DNA of 64,000 bases from Parvibaculum sp041688015 (GCA_041688015.1 JBDNIY010000017.1:1-64000), one strand, 5' to 3'; numbered from the stretch's first letter, positions 1 through 8,881 are shown. Made by a program: numbers and translations. The notes: generated by a model from the sequence alone, not told the origin.

Positions 1-156
1 CAAATCCCGCCAAGGCGAACCAGTGCGCGCCATCCAGAACACAGCATCAAGAATACGGCGATGATCCGATGCTGGACGTCCTCCGCGACCTCGAATGGAA
101 ATCAAAAAGGGTTCAAAAAATGCCCACTCGGCATCTTCCATCAACAAGCGAGCCAC
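1..156 (-). CDS. IS5-family transposase, N-terminal fragment (runs off the window)
   Basis: Minus-strand reading from a GTG at 156 gives about 52 residues before the window ends. The visible peptide has an aromatic segment (EDAEWAFFEPFL) and then GRPASDHRRILDAVFWMART and GSPWRDL, the N-terminal signature of IS5-group DDE transposases. The GTG at 156 is preceded by GGAGG at 162-166, five bases away, which is why I prefer it over the in-frame GTG at 168 or the ATG at 141. The catalytic DDE residues lie outside the window, so I cannot say whether the enzyme is intact. No frameshift is visible in this piece. Confidence 0.8.
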   Translation of the reverse strand, partial: MARLLMEDAEWAFFEPFLISIRGRGGRPASDHRRILDAVFWMARTGSPWRDL

Positions 157-226
157 GATAGCCTCCACAAAAGCTATCTTGAATCAGAGTTCAGCTGATT
201 TGGGAATCCAGTTTGTCAACAGAACC
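1..226 (-). mobile_element. IS5-family-like insertion sequence, 5' end only
   Basis: The left edge of the window cuts an insertion sequence that reads on the minus strand. Its outer end lies near position 226, where the minus strand begins GGTTCTGTTGACAAA. This resembles terminal repeats of the IS5/IS427 group as I recall them. The flanking bases are TAG, so a short target duplication is possible, but the other end is outside the window. Only the start of the transposase gene is present. Confidence 0.75.
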
Positions 227-529
227 TAGAAGTCCAGTAAAACCTGAATGCAATTGCGACCCGCGCCAGACGCGGGCTGTCTCATTCCACGAACACTCCT
301 AGCAAAAATGCGCCAGAAGTCACTGCATCGGCGTGCATCATTGTGCATCGAATATCGCTGAAGAGGTCTTGCTCTGAGGCCTACAGAGAACAAGGGGTGG
401 AAATGCCCGAAGTGGCGGTCTCCAGAGACGCATTCCCCACTAGTGCGATGCACATATGCGCGGCAAGTCCCCGTAACGACGGAAGCTTCCGTGATCGGCC
501 TAGAGGTCTTTATGATGCTGGTGATTAAT
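227..529. other. Gene-free spacer between the IS end and tRNA-Ala
   Basis: About 300 bases with no convincing gene. Short open frames occur on both strands but none has a ribosome site together with a recognisable protein. A small GC hairpin (CCCGCG, five-base loop, CGCGGG) lies near 260-276, without a T-tract. I see no promoter I would defend. Confidence 0.4.
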
Positions 530-605
<76 letters not shown>

Positions 606-736
606 ACTGATATCAAACGAAGGGGCGGGCCCTTCATGATGGAGGCGGAACTTAGAACAAGCACCGGCAAAGGGAAAGCCGGTTTTCGCTGCAATCATGC
701 TTAAAAGCACAAAATATTCCGCGACCTTTGGTCTGA

Positions 737-769
737 TTGAAGGGCTCCCCTGCTGAGAGGGCCCTTCAA
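737..769 (-). terminator. Hairpin downstream of the FYDLN-acid gene
   Basis: TTGAAGGGC at 737-745 pairs perfectly with GCCCTTCAA at 761-769, a nine-base stem just past the stop codon of the minus-strand gene ending at 773. There is no T-run, so this is at best a weak intrinsic terminator or an RNA-stabilising hairpin. Confidence 0.4.
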
Positions 770-772
770 GCC

Positions 773-1186
773 TTATTCGTCGTCTTTGCCGCCGCCGCGC
801 ACGATGGAAGAGACATCCTCGTCATCATCATCGTCGTCATCGTCAGGCAGGAAGGCATTGTCATTGGCGTCGTCGTCATCATCCTCGTCGTCATCACCGC
901 CGATGCCTACCAACAGATCTTCCTCGGCATCATCTGCCAATTCTTCGTCGCGCATCGCGTCCAATGACACGTTGCCGTCTTCATCAGGCTCCGTACGGGG
1001 CTTGGGGCGCACGGGTGGTTTCGCTTTTGGCTTTTCAACCGGCTTGGCGCGCTTGGTCTTGGCAACCGGCTCTGGCACGAACTCGTGCTTGCACTTGGGG
1101 CAAGCAACAGGGTTCTTGTTCAGATCATAAAACTTGGCGGCGCAGCTTGGGCAATCGCGCTTTGTTCCTAACTCAGGTTTCGTCAA
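773..1186 (-). CDS. FYDLN acid domain protein (TIGR02300 family)
   Basis: A protein of about 137 residues of unknown biochemical role, typical of Alphaproteobacteria. The N-terminus carries KPELGTKRDCPSC and then KFYDLNKNP and CPKC. This gives a CxxC...CxxC zinc-ribbon-like element around the family's FYDLN motif. A basic Lys/Pro-rich linker follows, and the C-terminal half is very acidic, with long Asp/Glu runs. I place the start at the TTG at 1186 because AGGAG sits eight bases upstream and because family members begin M-x-KPELGTKR. A GTG at 1195 would put the ribosome site against the codon. It is transcribed divergently from aroA. The family call is firm; the function is not known. Confidence 0.9.
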   Translation of the reverse strand: MTKPELGTKRDCPSCAAKFYDLNKNPVACPKCKHEFVPEPVAKTKRAKPVEKPKAKPPVRPKPRTEPDEDGNVSLDAMRDEELADDAEEDLLVGIGGDDDEDDDDDANDNAFLPDDDDDDDDEDVSSIVRGGGKDDE

Positions 1187-1506
1187 GTTTGGCACTCCTA
1201 GCGGATTAATCCCGCGACTTGTCTGGACATTCGCAATGGGCTTTTATTTAGATCGAACCGTCAATGCAACGCTATCTTTTACGACACGCCCGCCTCACCG
1301 GGCCGACGGATTGTAAAAGGTTTTTTCCATTGCCACGTTCGGTTGCTCCTGTCAAAACCTATTCGCGCGAACGGCCCTTTGTTCCTCATACCGAGCCTCA
1401 CCTGCCAGCAGGCTCTGGCGTGCTCCAGCCCCCTCTTTAAGACCGCCGCGCAACATGCGCACGCTGGCCCAGATTTGAGTACCCAAGACCCGATTGGAAG
1501 TGACCA
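1187..1506. promoter_or_regulatory. Divergent intergenic region between the FYDLN-acid gene and aroA
   Basis: About 320 bases that must hold the promoters of both divergent genes. The AGGAG for the minus-strand gene lies beside 1195 and GGAAG for aroA at 1496-1500. I cannot pick out -35/-10 pairs with confidence. No repeat or RNA gene is visible. Confidence 0.4.
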
Positions 1507-2874
1507 TTGGCCCATTTGCCTGAAAACCCCAGCCAGCCCCTCACTGCCGAGCCCTCCCACGCCCTGAGCGGCAAGCTTCGCGTGCCCGGTGACAAGTCGA
1601 TTTCGCATCGCGCCCTCATCTTCGGCACGCTGGCCGTGGGCGAAACGGAGATCACCGGATTGCTTGAGGGTGATGACATTCTGGCCACAGCCGAGGCCAT
1701 GCGCCGCCTGGGAGCCCGTGTGACGCGGAAAGAACGTTCGGACGGCGTAGCGGTCTGGCATGTCCACGGCGTCGGTGTGGGTGGTCTTATGGAGCCTGAG
1801 GAGCCTCTTGATTTTGGCAATGCCGGCACAGGCGCACGCCTCGTCATGGGCTTGGTGGCCGGACACCCGATTACGGCAACTTTTATTGGCGATGCCTCGC
1901 TGTCGCGCCGCCCCATGGGCCGGGTCATCACGCCGTTGGCCCGCATGGGCGCGACCTTTCAAGCGCGCGAGGGCGGGCGCATGCCGCTGACGCTGACAGG
2001 GGCACCGCGCACGCTACCGATCACCTATGAACTCCCGGTGGCCTCAGCCCAAGTCAAATCCGCCGTCCTGCTGGCAGGCCTCAATGCGCCGGGCGTCACC
2101 ACCGTGATCGAGCCGGTGGCCACCCGCGACCACACAGAGCGCATGCTCAAGGCCTTTGGGGCCAAGGTCGATGTGGTGCCGCATGGACCAAACGGCTTGG
2201 CCATTCATCTCACCGGCGAACCGGAGCTGACGCCCTGCCCCATCATCGTGCCGGGCGATCCTTCGTCGGCGGCTTTCCCCGTGGTCGCCGCGCTGGTGGT
2301 GCCGGGGTCAGACATCATTATCGAGGGCATCACGCTCAATCCGCATCGCGCGGGCCTCTATACGACGCTCATCGAAATGGGCGGCGATATCGAGGTCATG
2401 AACCAGCACGACGAAGGTGGCGAGCCAGTGGCTGATCTGCGTGTTCGCTGGAGCGCACTCAAAGGCGTCGTGGTACCCCCTGAACGCGCTGCCTCCATGA
2501 TCGACGAATACCCCGTGCTGGCCATCGCGGCAGCCTTTGCGACCGGCAATACCGTCATGGAGGGTATCCATGAAATGCGCGTTAAGGAAAGCGACCGCAT
2601 TGCGGCGACCGCCGCAGGCCTGCGTGCCAATGGCGTCAAGGTGCACGAAACCGACGACGGCATGACGGTCGAAGGGCGCGGTGGCCCTGTTGATGGCGGC
2701 GGTCATGTTGCGACCCACATGGATCATCGCATCGCCATGTCATTTCTGGTGCTGGGGCTTGGGGCGCAAAAGCCCGTCACCGTCGATGACGCCGCCATGA
2801 TCGCCACCAGCTTTCCAAATTTTCTCGGGCTGATGCGCGGGCTTGGCGCGAGCTTCGTCGGGCATACTCAATGA
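1507..2874 (+). CDS. aroA: 3-phosphoshikimate 1-carboxyvinyltransferase (EPSP synthase)
   Basis: Transfers the enolpyruvyl group of phosphoenolpyruvate to shikimate-3-phosphate in the shikimate pathway, giving EPSP, the precursor of chorismate and the aromatic amino acids. The 455-residue protein has the N-terminal PGDKSISHR substrate loop (about residues 27-35), the GNAGTGARL PEP-binding loop at 104-112, ASAQVKSA, MIDEYP and the terminal VTVDDAAMIATSFP block. Overall it is closest in pattern to the class II enzymes typified by Agrobacterium CP4. The residue that discriminates glyphosate in CP4 (Ala) is Gly107 here. The start is a TTG, chosen because GGAAG ends six bases before it. Its stop overlaps the cmk start as ATGA, so the two genes are translationally coupled. 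Confidence 0.97.
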   Translation: MAHLPENPSQPLTAEPSHALSGKLRVPGDKSISHRALIFGTLAVGETEITGLLEGDDILATAEAMRRLGARVTRKERSDGVAVWHVHGVGVGGLMEPEEPLDFGNAGTGARLVMGLVAGHPITATFIGDASLSRRPMGRVITPLARMGATFQAREGGRMPLTLTGAPRTLPITYELPVASAQVKSAVLLAGLNAPGVTTVIEPVATRDHTERMLKAFGAKVDVVPHGPNGLAIHLTGEPELTPCPIIVPGDPSSAAFPVVAALVVPGSDIIIEGITLNPHRAGLYTTLIEMGGDIEVMNQHDEGGEPVADLRVRWSALKGVVVPPERAASMIDEYPVLAIAAAFATGNTVMEGIHEMRVKESDRIAATAAGLRANGVKVHETDDGMTVEGRGGPVDGGGHVATHMDHRIAMSFLVLGLGAQKPVTVDDAAMIATSFPNFLGLMRGLGASFVGHTQ

Positions 2875-3506
2875 TCATCGCCATTGATGGTCCGGCAGCA
2901 TCGGGCAAAGGCACGCTCGCCCGAAAACTCGCCACCCATTATGGTTTTGCCTACCTCGATACAGGCTCGCTCTATCGCGCCGTGGGCCAAGCCGTGCGCG
3001 ATGCAGGCTTTGAGCCCTCCAATGCCGCCGAGGCCATCAAGGCGGCGCAAAACCTTGATGTGACGAAAATCGACGAAAAAGCTATCCGCACCGCCGAGGC
3101 CGGTGAAGGGGCCTCACTGGTCGCCGTCATGCAGCCTGTCCGCGACGCCATCCTCCAGTTTCAGCGCGATTTTGCTTCAAATCCGCCCCATGACGCCAAA
3201 GGGGCAGTGCTGGATGGGCGCGACATCGGCACGGTGGTTTGTCCTGACGCCGCCGTGAAGATTTATGTCACGGCCAGCGCCACAATCAGGGCCCACCGGC
3301 GCTGGTTGGAACTCGAGACCTCGGGGTCTTTAATCTCAGAGGCACAAGTGCTTGAGGACACCCGCGAGAGAGACCGTCGCGACAGTGAACGCGCGACGAG
3401 CCCGATGCGGCCCGCCGACGACGCGCACTTGCTCGATACGTCCAATTTGTCTATAGAAGCGGCGTTCGGTGAAGCCGCCGCGATCATAGACAAGTCAATG
3501 CGTTAG
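2871..3506 (+). CDS. cmk: Cytidylate kinase
   Basis: Phosphorylates CMP and dCMP with ATP, supplying nucleotides for RNA, DNA and phospholipid synthesis. The 211-residue protein opens with the P-loop GPAASGKGT, followed by YLDTGSLYRA. It contains LDGRDIGTVVCPDA and a C-terminal RDRRDSERATSPM lid segment, all diagnostic of bacterial CMP kinases. The ATG overlaps the aroA stop by four bases. It precedes rpsA by about 225 bases, the usual cmk-rpsA order in proteobacteria. Confidence 0.97.
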   Translation: MIIAIDGPAASGKGTLARKLATHYGFAYLDTGSLYRAVGQAVRDAGFEPSNAAEAIKAAQNLDVTKIDEKAIRTAEAGEGASLVAVMQPVRDAILQFQRDFASNPPHDAKGAVLDGRDIGTVVCPDAAVKIYVTASATIRAHRRWLELETSGSLISEAQVLEDTRERDRRDSERATSPMRPADDAHLLDTSNLSIEAAFGEAAAIIDKSMR

Positions 3507-3731
3507 GCCACTTGAAGCCGTTTTATCGGTCTTTGAGGGTTTTGCCATTGGCATGCTTGTGTTTCCGGCGTGTTTTTCCGTTTTTTGAAACCATTAACCT
3601 CTGCCCAACATCCACGTGCCCTCTGGCACTTTACGGCCCCCAAAGGGTCTTATCCACGATCAGAGGGAAGACCGCCGGATACAACCGTCGGCCGGATTAA
3701 AAGCACGATCAGGAGACTGAACACATTGGCT

Positions 3732-5438
3732 ATGAATGAAGCTGCGTTGAACCCGACGCGCGACGATTTTGCTGCCATGCTCGAAGCGTCCTTTGGCGCC
3801 AACGACATGCAGGAAGGCTCCGTCATCAAAGGCACCGTTGTTGGTATCGAAAACGATCTCGCCATCATCGATGTCGGCCTCAAGACCGAAGGCCGCGTTG
3901 CCCTGAAAGAATTTGCGACCCCGGGTCGCCCCGCCGCGCTCGTCGTTGGCGATGAAGTCGAAGTCTATCTCGAACGCATCGAAAACTCGGCTGGTGAAGC
4001 TGTTCTGTCGCGCGAAAAAGCCAAGCGCGAAGAAAGCTGGATCCGCCTCGAAGTGGCGTTTGAAAAGCAAGAGCGTGTTGAAGGCCAGATCTTTGGTCGC
4101 GTCAAGGGCGGCTTCACGGTCGATCTCGATGGCGCCGTCGCCTTCTTGCCCGGTTCACAGGTCGATATCCGCCCCGTGCGCGATGTCACCCCGTTGATGA
4201 ACATGCCGCAGCCTTTCCAGATCCTGAAGATGGACAAGCGCCGTGGCAACATCGTCGTGTCGCGTCGTGCCGTGCTCGAAGAGACCCGCGCCGAACAGCG
4301 TCAGGAACTCATCGAGAACCTCAAGGAAGGTCAGATCCTCGAAGGCGTCGTTAAGAACATCACCGACTACGGTGCGTTCGTTGATCTCGGCGGCGTTGAT
4401 GGTCTGCTGCATGTCACCGACATCGCATGGCGTCGCGTCAACCATCCGACCGAAGTTCTGTCCATCGGCCAGACCGTCAAAGTGCAGGTCATCAAGGTCA
4501 ATCAGGACACGCAGCGCATCTCGCTCGGCATGAAGCAGCTTGAAGCTGATCCGTGGGAAGGTGTTGCGCAGAAATATCCTGTCAGCGCGAAGTTCACGGG
4601 CCGCGTCACCAACATCACCGATTACGGTGCATTTGTTGAACTTGAACCCGGCGTTGAAGGCCTCGTCCATGTCTCCGAGATGAGCTGGACAAAGAAGAAC
4701 GTGCATCCTGGCAAGATCGTTGCGACCTCGCAGGAAGTCGAAGTGATGGTGCTGGAAGTCGATCCGGTGAAGCGTCGCATCTCGCTTGGTCTCAAGCAGT
4801 GCCTCGACAATCCGTGGGCGACCTTCGCTGACCGTTTCCCCGTCGGCACATTGGTCGAAGGCGAAATCAAGAACATCACCGAATTCGGTCTGTTCATTGG
4901 TCTGGACACTGACGTCGATGGCATGGTCCACATGTCCGACCTCGACTGGAACAGGTCCGGCGAAGAAGCCATGGCCGATTACACCAAAGGCCAGGTCGTC
5001 AAAGCGCAGGTGCTCGACGTTGACACCGAGAAAGAACGCATCTCGCTCGGCATCAAACAGCTTGGTGGCGATCCGATGGAAAGCCTCGGCGACACCATCC
5101 GCAAGGGCGCTGTCGTCACCGGCACCGTCAGTGCGGTTCAGGAAAACGGCATCGAAGTCACTGTTGGCGAAGAGGGCATGGTTGCCTTCATCCGTCGCGC
5201 AGAGCTTTCGCGTGAACGCTCCGAGCAGCGCACTGAGCGTTTCTCGGTCGGCGAAAAAGTCGATGCCCGCGTCACCATGTTTGATCGTGCCGCGCGCAAG
5301 ATCACGCTGTCGGTGAAGGCGCTGGAAATCGCCGAAGAAAAAGACGCCGTCGCCCAGTTCGGTTCGTCGGACTCAGGCGCCTCACTTGGCGACATTCTCG
5401 GTGCCGCATTGAAGCGCGACGCTGACGACAAGAAGTAA
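3732..5438 (+). CDS. rpsA: 30S ribosomal protein S1
   Basis: Binds mRNA on the small subunit and helps unfold leaders for initiation. The protein is about 568 residues with six S1/OB-fold repeats. They are recognisable by recurring blocks such as KGTVVGIENDLAIIDVGLKTEGRV, ITDYGAFVDLGGVDGLLHVTD, ITDYGAFVELEPGVEGLVHVSE and ITEFGLFIGLDTDVDGMVHMSD. The domain pattern and length match the alphaproteobacterial protein. I use the ATG at 3732. AGGAG at 3711-3715 is 16 bases from it but only ten from the in-frame TTG at 3726, so initiation two codons earlier is possible. The upstream open frame to 3570 has no family support. Confidence 0.96.
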   Translation: MNEAALNPTRDDFAAMLEASFGANDMQEGSVIKGTVVGIENDLAIIDVGLKTEGRVALKEFATPGRPAALVVGDEVEVYLERIENSAGEAVLSREKAKREESWIRLEVAFEKQERVEGQIFGRVKGGFTVDLDGAVAFLPGSQVDIRPVRDVTPLMNMPQPFQILKMDKRRGNIVVSRRAVLEETRAEQRQELIENLKEGQILEGVVKNITDYGAFVDLGGVDGLLHVTDIAWRRVNHPTEVLSIGQTVKVQVIKVNQDTQRISLGMKQLEADPWEGVAQKYPVSAKFTGRVTNITDYGAFVELEPGVEGLVHVSEMSWTKKNVHPGKIVATSQEVEVMVLEVDPVKRRISLGLKQCLDNPWATFADRFPVGTLVEGEIKNITEFGLFIGLDTDVDGMVHMSDLDWNRSGEEAMADYTKGQVVKAQVLDVDTEKERISLGIKQLGGDPMESLGDTIRKGAVVTGTVSAVQENGIEVTVGEEGMVAFIRRAELSRERSEQRTERFSVGEKVDARVTMFDRAARKITLSVKALEIAEEKDAVAQFGSSDSGASLGDILGAALKRDADDKK

Positions 5439-5467
5439 TCGACGTTTCGCAACGTCTGACAAGTGAG

Positions 5468-5506
5468 AGAGCGCGTTTGGGCACCCCGAACGCGCTCTTT
5501 CTTTTT
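5468..5506 (+). terminator. Rho-independent terminator after rpsA
   Basis: AGAGCGCGTT (5468-5477) pairs perfectly with AACGCGCTCT (5489-5498) around an 11-base loop and is followed by TTCTTTTT. It lies 30 bases past the rpsA stop codon and should end the aroA-cmk-rpsA transcript. Confidence 0.9.
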
Positions 5507-5565
5507 GACTTGAGGCAATAGTTCTAAGCTAATGCACCAGCCCCACTCGCTTGCGGAGAACACCT

Positions 5566-6513
5566 TTGACCATCGACGCTGATGCCCTCGCCGACCGCCG
5601 CCACCTGAAACGCAACCTGACGTTTTGGCGCTTTGGCGCGATTGCCGCCCTCGGGCTCGCGCTGCTGGTCGTCGTGCTCAACAACGTGCCCGCTTTTCAC
5701 CGCACTCAAATTGCACGGGTCGAGATCAACGGCATCATCACTGACGACCGCGCCATGCAGGACTTGCTAGAAGACCTGCGCGACGACAACGCGGTCAAAG
5801 GCGTCATTCTGGCGATCAATTCGCCCGGTGGCACGACCACAGGTGCTGAGGCGCTTTATGAAAGCGTACGGCATCTGGCCGAGAAAAAACCCGTCGTGGC
5901 GGTGCTGGGCACGGTGGCGGCGTCCGGCGGCTATATCGCAGCGCTTTCTGCCGATCATATCGTGGCGCGCGGCAATACGCTGACGGGCTCCATCGGCGTG
6001 CTGTTCCAATGGACGCAGTTGGCGGGCTTGATGGACAAGATCGGCATCGAGATGCAGGAAGTGAAATCCGCGCCGCTTAAAGCCGAGCCCAGCCCCTTTC
6101 ATAAACCCAGCCCTGCCGCCCTTGCCGTGACGCACGATCTCATCACTTCGTCTTATGACTGGTTCCTTGAGCTTGTCGCCGAACGCCGCAAGATGGACCC
6201 GGCGCTGGCGCGCAAACTGGGCGATGGCCGCGTCTATACCGGCTTTCAGGCTGCCCAGAACGGGCTAATCGATGAAATCGGCGGCGAAGATCAGGCCATG
6301 GCCTGGTTTGCCAAAATCGCCAATCTGTCAGCGGACCTGCCCATCGAAACCTGGCAGCCCAAACGGTTAGATAATCAATTCGGCCTTCTGGGTGCCCGCG
6401 CGCTGGGTGAGGGCTTTGCCACCGGGCTTGCGACGCTGGCGGGAAAAACCCTTCAGACAAAGACACTTACGCTTGACGGCTTGACCAGCGTTTGGCAGGC
6501 TGAGCCACAATGA
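5566..6513 (+). CDS. sppA: Signal peptide peptidase SppA (S49 family)
   Basis: An inner-membrane serine peptidase thought to degrade cleaved signal peptides. The protein is about 315 residues. It has one N-terminal membrane segment (FGAIAALGLALLVVVLNNV, about residues 26-44) and then the S49 fold, with INSPGG, the nucleophile motif TVAASGGYIA and TGSIGVLF. A conserved Lys region (KSAPLKAEPSPF) follows, where the S49 general base is expected. The short length is the single-domain type rather than the double-length E. coli form. I start at the TTG at 5566 because GGAG at 5555-5558 is seven bases upstream. The TTG at 5551 lacks a site. Confidence 0.93.
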   Translation: MTIDADALADRRHLKRNLTFWRFGAIAALGLALLVVVLNNVPAFHRTQIARVEINGIITDDRAMQDLLEDLRDDNAVKGVILAINSPGGTTTGAEALYESVRHLAEKKPVVAVLGTVAASGGYIAALSADHIVARGNTLTGSIGVLFQWTQLAGLMDKIGIEMQEVKSAPLKAEPSPFHKPSPAALAVTHDLITSSYDWFLELVAERRKMDPALARKLGDGRVYTGFQAAQNGLIDEIGGEDQAMAWFAKIANLSADLPIETWQPKRLDNQFGLLGARALGEGFATGLATLAGKTLQTKTLTLDGLTSVWQAEPQ

Positions 6514-6653
6514 ACAACATTTGATGCGGTTGGTTCATACGGGTGCCGGGGGGCAACGCGACGGGTCACGGGGGATCAATCCCCATTCTCCTCCTTGTCA
6601 TCGGCAGGCCGCTTCTCGTATCAGCCGCAAGCAAAAGCCGGTGGACGCCCTAA

Positions 6654-6995
6654 ATGATCAAATCTGAACTCGTCGCCCGGCTGGCCCAAGCCAACCCACA
6701 TCTTTATCAACGCGACGTCGAGCGCATCGTTTCAACTATTTTCGACGAAATCAGCGGTGCGCTGTCGCGTGGTGATCGCGTCGAATTGCGCGGCTTTGGG
6801 GCGTTTTCAGTCAAAAGCCGCCCCGCCCGCACCGGCCGCAACCCGCGCACCGGCGCGCCCGTTCACGTCGAAGAAAAGTTCGTGCCGTTCTTCAAGACCG
6901 GCAAGGAATTGCGCGAGCGCCTCAACAATGCCGATATTCCAGCGCATATGCTTGTCGCAGATGACGGCAAAGACGATGACAACGGCAACGACTGA
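6654..6995 (+). CDS. ihfB: Integration host factor subunit beta
   Basis: A DNA-bending nucleoid protein that pairs with IhfA and shapes promoters, replication origins and recombination sites. The 113-residue sequence begins MIKSELVARLA and has VELRGFGAFSVK and the minor-groove arm with R-P-A-R-T-G-R-N-P-R-T-G, followed by KFVPFFKTGKELRERLN. This matches the HU/IHF fold and the beta subunit. A short acidic tail (DDGKDDDNGND) extends past the conserved fold. It lies between sppA and lapA, an order also seen in rhizobia. Confidence 0.96.
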   Translation: MIKSELVARLAQANPHLYQRDVERIVSTIFDEISGALSRGDRVELRGFGAFSVKSRPARTGRNPRTGAPVHVEEKFVPFFKTGKELRERLNNADIPAHMLVADDGKDDDNGND

Positions 6996-7025
6996 ATTTC
7001 TTTTGCCTAGCCTTTAAACGCGGCC

Positions 7026-7113
7026 TGTCATCCCGGCTTTATGCCGGGATCTAGGAGCGCCATACTCCGTGCAAGCGGCATCTGGACCCCGGTACAAGAC
7101 TTGGGTGACAATT
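7026..7113. repeat. Palindromic intergenic repeat (family B type)
   Basis: Between ihfB and lapA the sequence has GTCATCCCGGC with a nearby GCCGGGATC partner. Further on it has GGACCCCGG and a terminal GGTGAC. It has the architecture of the rhizobial intergenic palindromes seen again at 24956, 25857 and 28620, with GTCAT-like outer ends and internal short hairpins. It encodes nothing obvious. Confidence 0.55.
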
Positions 7114-7141
7114 CAACATGGTGCCCTGAGGATCCAAACCT

Positions 7142-7453
7142 ATGAAATTCCTGCGCTGGCTTCTTCTGGTTCCCGTCGCGCTCTTGGCGATCCTGCTTGC
7201 CATTGCCAATCGTCAGGCGGTCACCTTTAGCTTTGATCCGTTCGATCCGCTGACCCCTGCCCTTGGCATCACCATGCCGCTAGCGCTGCTACTCATTCTG
7301 GCCATGCTGATCGGTATTTTGATCGGTGGCTGGGCAAGCTGGCGTCAGGCGCGCGCTAAGTCTGCGCGTCGCCACGCACCCCTTGTGCCGCCAAGCGCGC
7401 CTACATCCACGACCAACACGCTGCCCGTCGCACAGGACCAAAGCCCCCTCTAA
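7142..7453 (+). CDS. lapA: LapA family (DUF1049) membrane protein
   Basis: A small inner-membrane protein of 103 residues. The first hydrophobic segment (LLLVPVALLAILLAIANRQ, about 6-24) and the second (LALLLILAMLIGILIGGWASW) flank a short periplasmic-type loop with FDPFDP. A basic Arg/Lys patch and a Pro/Thr-rich tail follow. This matches the LapA/DUF1049 family, which in E. coli works with LapB in control of lipopolysaccharide synthesis; no lapB is visible here. Whether this distant homologue does the same is inference. GAGGA lies upstream of the ATG. Confidence 0.85.
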   Translation: MKFLRWLLLVPVALLAILLAIANRQAVTFSFDPFDPLTPALGITMPLALLLILAMLIGILIGGWASWRQARAKSARRHAPLVPPSAPTSTTNTLPVAQDQSPL

Positions 7454-7515
7454 GGCTTTCCAGTGGCGCGACGCCAGTGTTATAAGCAGCCAGCCTTATT
7501 GCGAAAGGGAGCCCC

Positions 7516-8217
7516 ATGAGCCCCAGAAACCCCATCTTCTGCGCGCTAGACACCACGGACGTTGCCCGTGCCGTCATGCTTGCCCAAAGCCTCAAAGGCA
7601 CGGTGGGCGGCGTCAAGATCGGCATGGAGTTCTTTAACGCCAATGGCCCCACAGGCTATGCCGAAGTTGCCAAGGCCGGATTGCCGATCTTTCTCGATCT
7701 GAAACTCCACGATATCCCAAACACGGTTGCAGGCGGCATCCGCGCCGTGCTGCCGCTCAAGCCCGCCATCGTCAATGTGCATGCCGCAGGCGGCCTCACC
7801 ATGATGAAGGCCGCCGCTGACGCTGCCGCCGAAGCAGGCTCGGAGCGCCCGCTCGTCATTGCCGTCACCATGCTAACAAGCCTTGATGCGGACGACCTCA
7901 CCGACACAGGCGTCACCGGCACACCCGCTGACCATGTGCTGCGCCTTGCCCATCTTGCGGCCAAGGCAGGGCTCGACGGCATTGTCTGCAGCGCCCATGA
8001 AATCGAACGCTTGCGCGCCGAGCTTGGCCCGGATTTCAAATTGATCGTACCGGGCATCCGTCCCGCAGGGTCAGACGTTGCCGACCAGAAACGCATCATG
8101 ACGCCGCCTCAGGCGCTGTCGCTTGGCGCAGACGTTCTCGTCATTGGCCGCCCGATCACCAATGCGGTCAATCCGCATGATGCAGCGGCTGCCATTTCTG
8201 CCTCGCTGGCGGCCTGA
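7516..8217 (+). CDS. pyrF: Orotidine 5'-phosphate decarboxylase
   Basis: Last step of UMP synthesis: decarboxylates OMP. The 233-residue TIM barrel shows CALDTTD, KIGMEFF and the catalytic block FLDLKLHDIPNT, where the Asp-Lys-x-x-Asp tetrad residues sit. It ends with VPGIRPAG and LVIGRPIT, which bind the phosphate. GAAAGGGAG precedes the ATG at a good spacing. The stop at 8217 is one base before the trpF start, so the two are almost certainly co-transcribed. Confidence 0.96.
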   Translation: MSPRNPIFCALDTTDVARAVMLAQSLKGTVGGVKIGMEFFNANGPTGYAEVAKAGLPIFLDLKLHDIPNTVAGGIRAVLPLKPAIVNVHAAGGLTMMKAAADAAAEAGSERPLVIAVTMLTSLDADDLTDTGVTGTPADHVLRLAHLAAKAGLDGIVCSAHEIERLRAELGPDFKLIVPGIRPAGSDVADQKRIMTPPQALSLGADVLVIGRPITNAVNPHDAAAAISASLAA

Positions 8218-8218
8218 C

Positions 8219-8881
8219 ATGACCCACACATCCTCCCCAACACGCGTCAAAATTTGCGGGCTCTCAACGCCTGAGAGCGTGATAGCCTCGGTTGAGGCCG
8301 GTGCCGATTATCTCGGCTTTAACTTCTTTGCCCGTTCGCCTCGCTATGTCACGCCGCAAACGGCTGCCACGCTCGCCCGTCTTGTGCCCGATGACGTGCT
8401 CAATGTGGCACTCATCGTTGATGCCGATGACGCGACGCTTGATGCCATTGTGGCCGCTTTGAAGCCCGATATTCTTCAATTTCACGGGGCCGAAACGCCT
8501 GCCCGACTGGTTGAGCTTAAAACCCGCTACGGCCTCACCGTGATGAAGGCAATCCCCATTTCCGGCGCCGCCGATCTCGAAACAGCAGCCCTTTACCATG
8601 ACAGTGCCGATTTGTTGCTATTTGACGCTAAACCGCCTAAATCTATGGAAAATGCGCTGCCCGGCGGCAATGGCCTTGCCTTTGATTGGTCGCTCCTTGT
8701 CGGGCAGAAGCCCGAAACGCCTTGGATGCTGTCAGGCGGTCTTGATCCCCAAAATGTCCGCGAAGCGATCGGCATCACGGGAACTGAGGCGGTCGATGTC
8801 TCCTCAGGTGTCGAAAGCGCACCGGGCGTCAAAGATCCGGCATTGATTGAGGCGTTCATCAGGGCTGCAAAGGCAGGCTGA
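8219..8881 (+). CDS. trpF: Phosphoribosylanthranilate isomerase
   Basis: Third reaction of the tryptophan branch: isomerises phosphoribosylanthranilate to CdRP. The 220-residue TIM barrel has VKICGL, where the catalytic Cys resides, then GADYLGFNFFARSPR and LLFDAK, which holds the catalytic Asp. It ends with LSGGLDPQNV and a final AVDVSSGVESAPGVKDP phosphate site. I start at the ATG at 8219, one base after the pyrF stop, since the upstream extension overlaps pyrF and has no family counterpart. trpB follows 22 bases after the stop. Confidence 0.96.
   Translation: MTHTSSPTRVKICGLSTPESVIASVEAGADYLGFNFFARSPRYVTPQTAATLARLVPDDVLNVALIVDADDATLDAIVAALKPDILQFHGAETPARLVELKTRYGLTVMKAIPISGAADLETAALYHDSADLLLFDAKPPKSMENALPGGNGLAFDWSLLVGQKPETPWMLSGGLDPQNVREAIGITGTEAVDVSSGVESAPGVKDPALIEAFIRAAKAG

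Noticed and set aside
227..528. Small open frames between the IS end and tRNA-Ala
   Set aside because: No ribosome sites, low-complexity peptides and no conserved motif on either strand.
737..1130. Plus-strand open frames across the FYDLN-acid gene, one of them rich in serine
   Set aside because: They are antisense shadows of the acidic Asp/Glu codons of the minus-strand gene and have no family or ribosome-site support.
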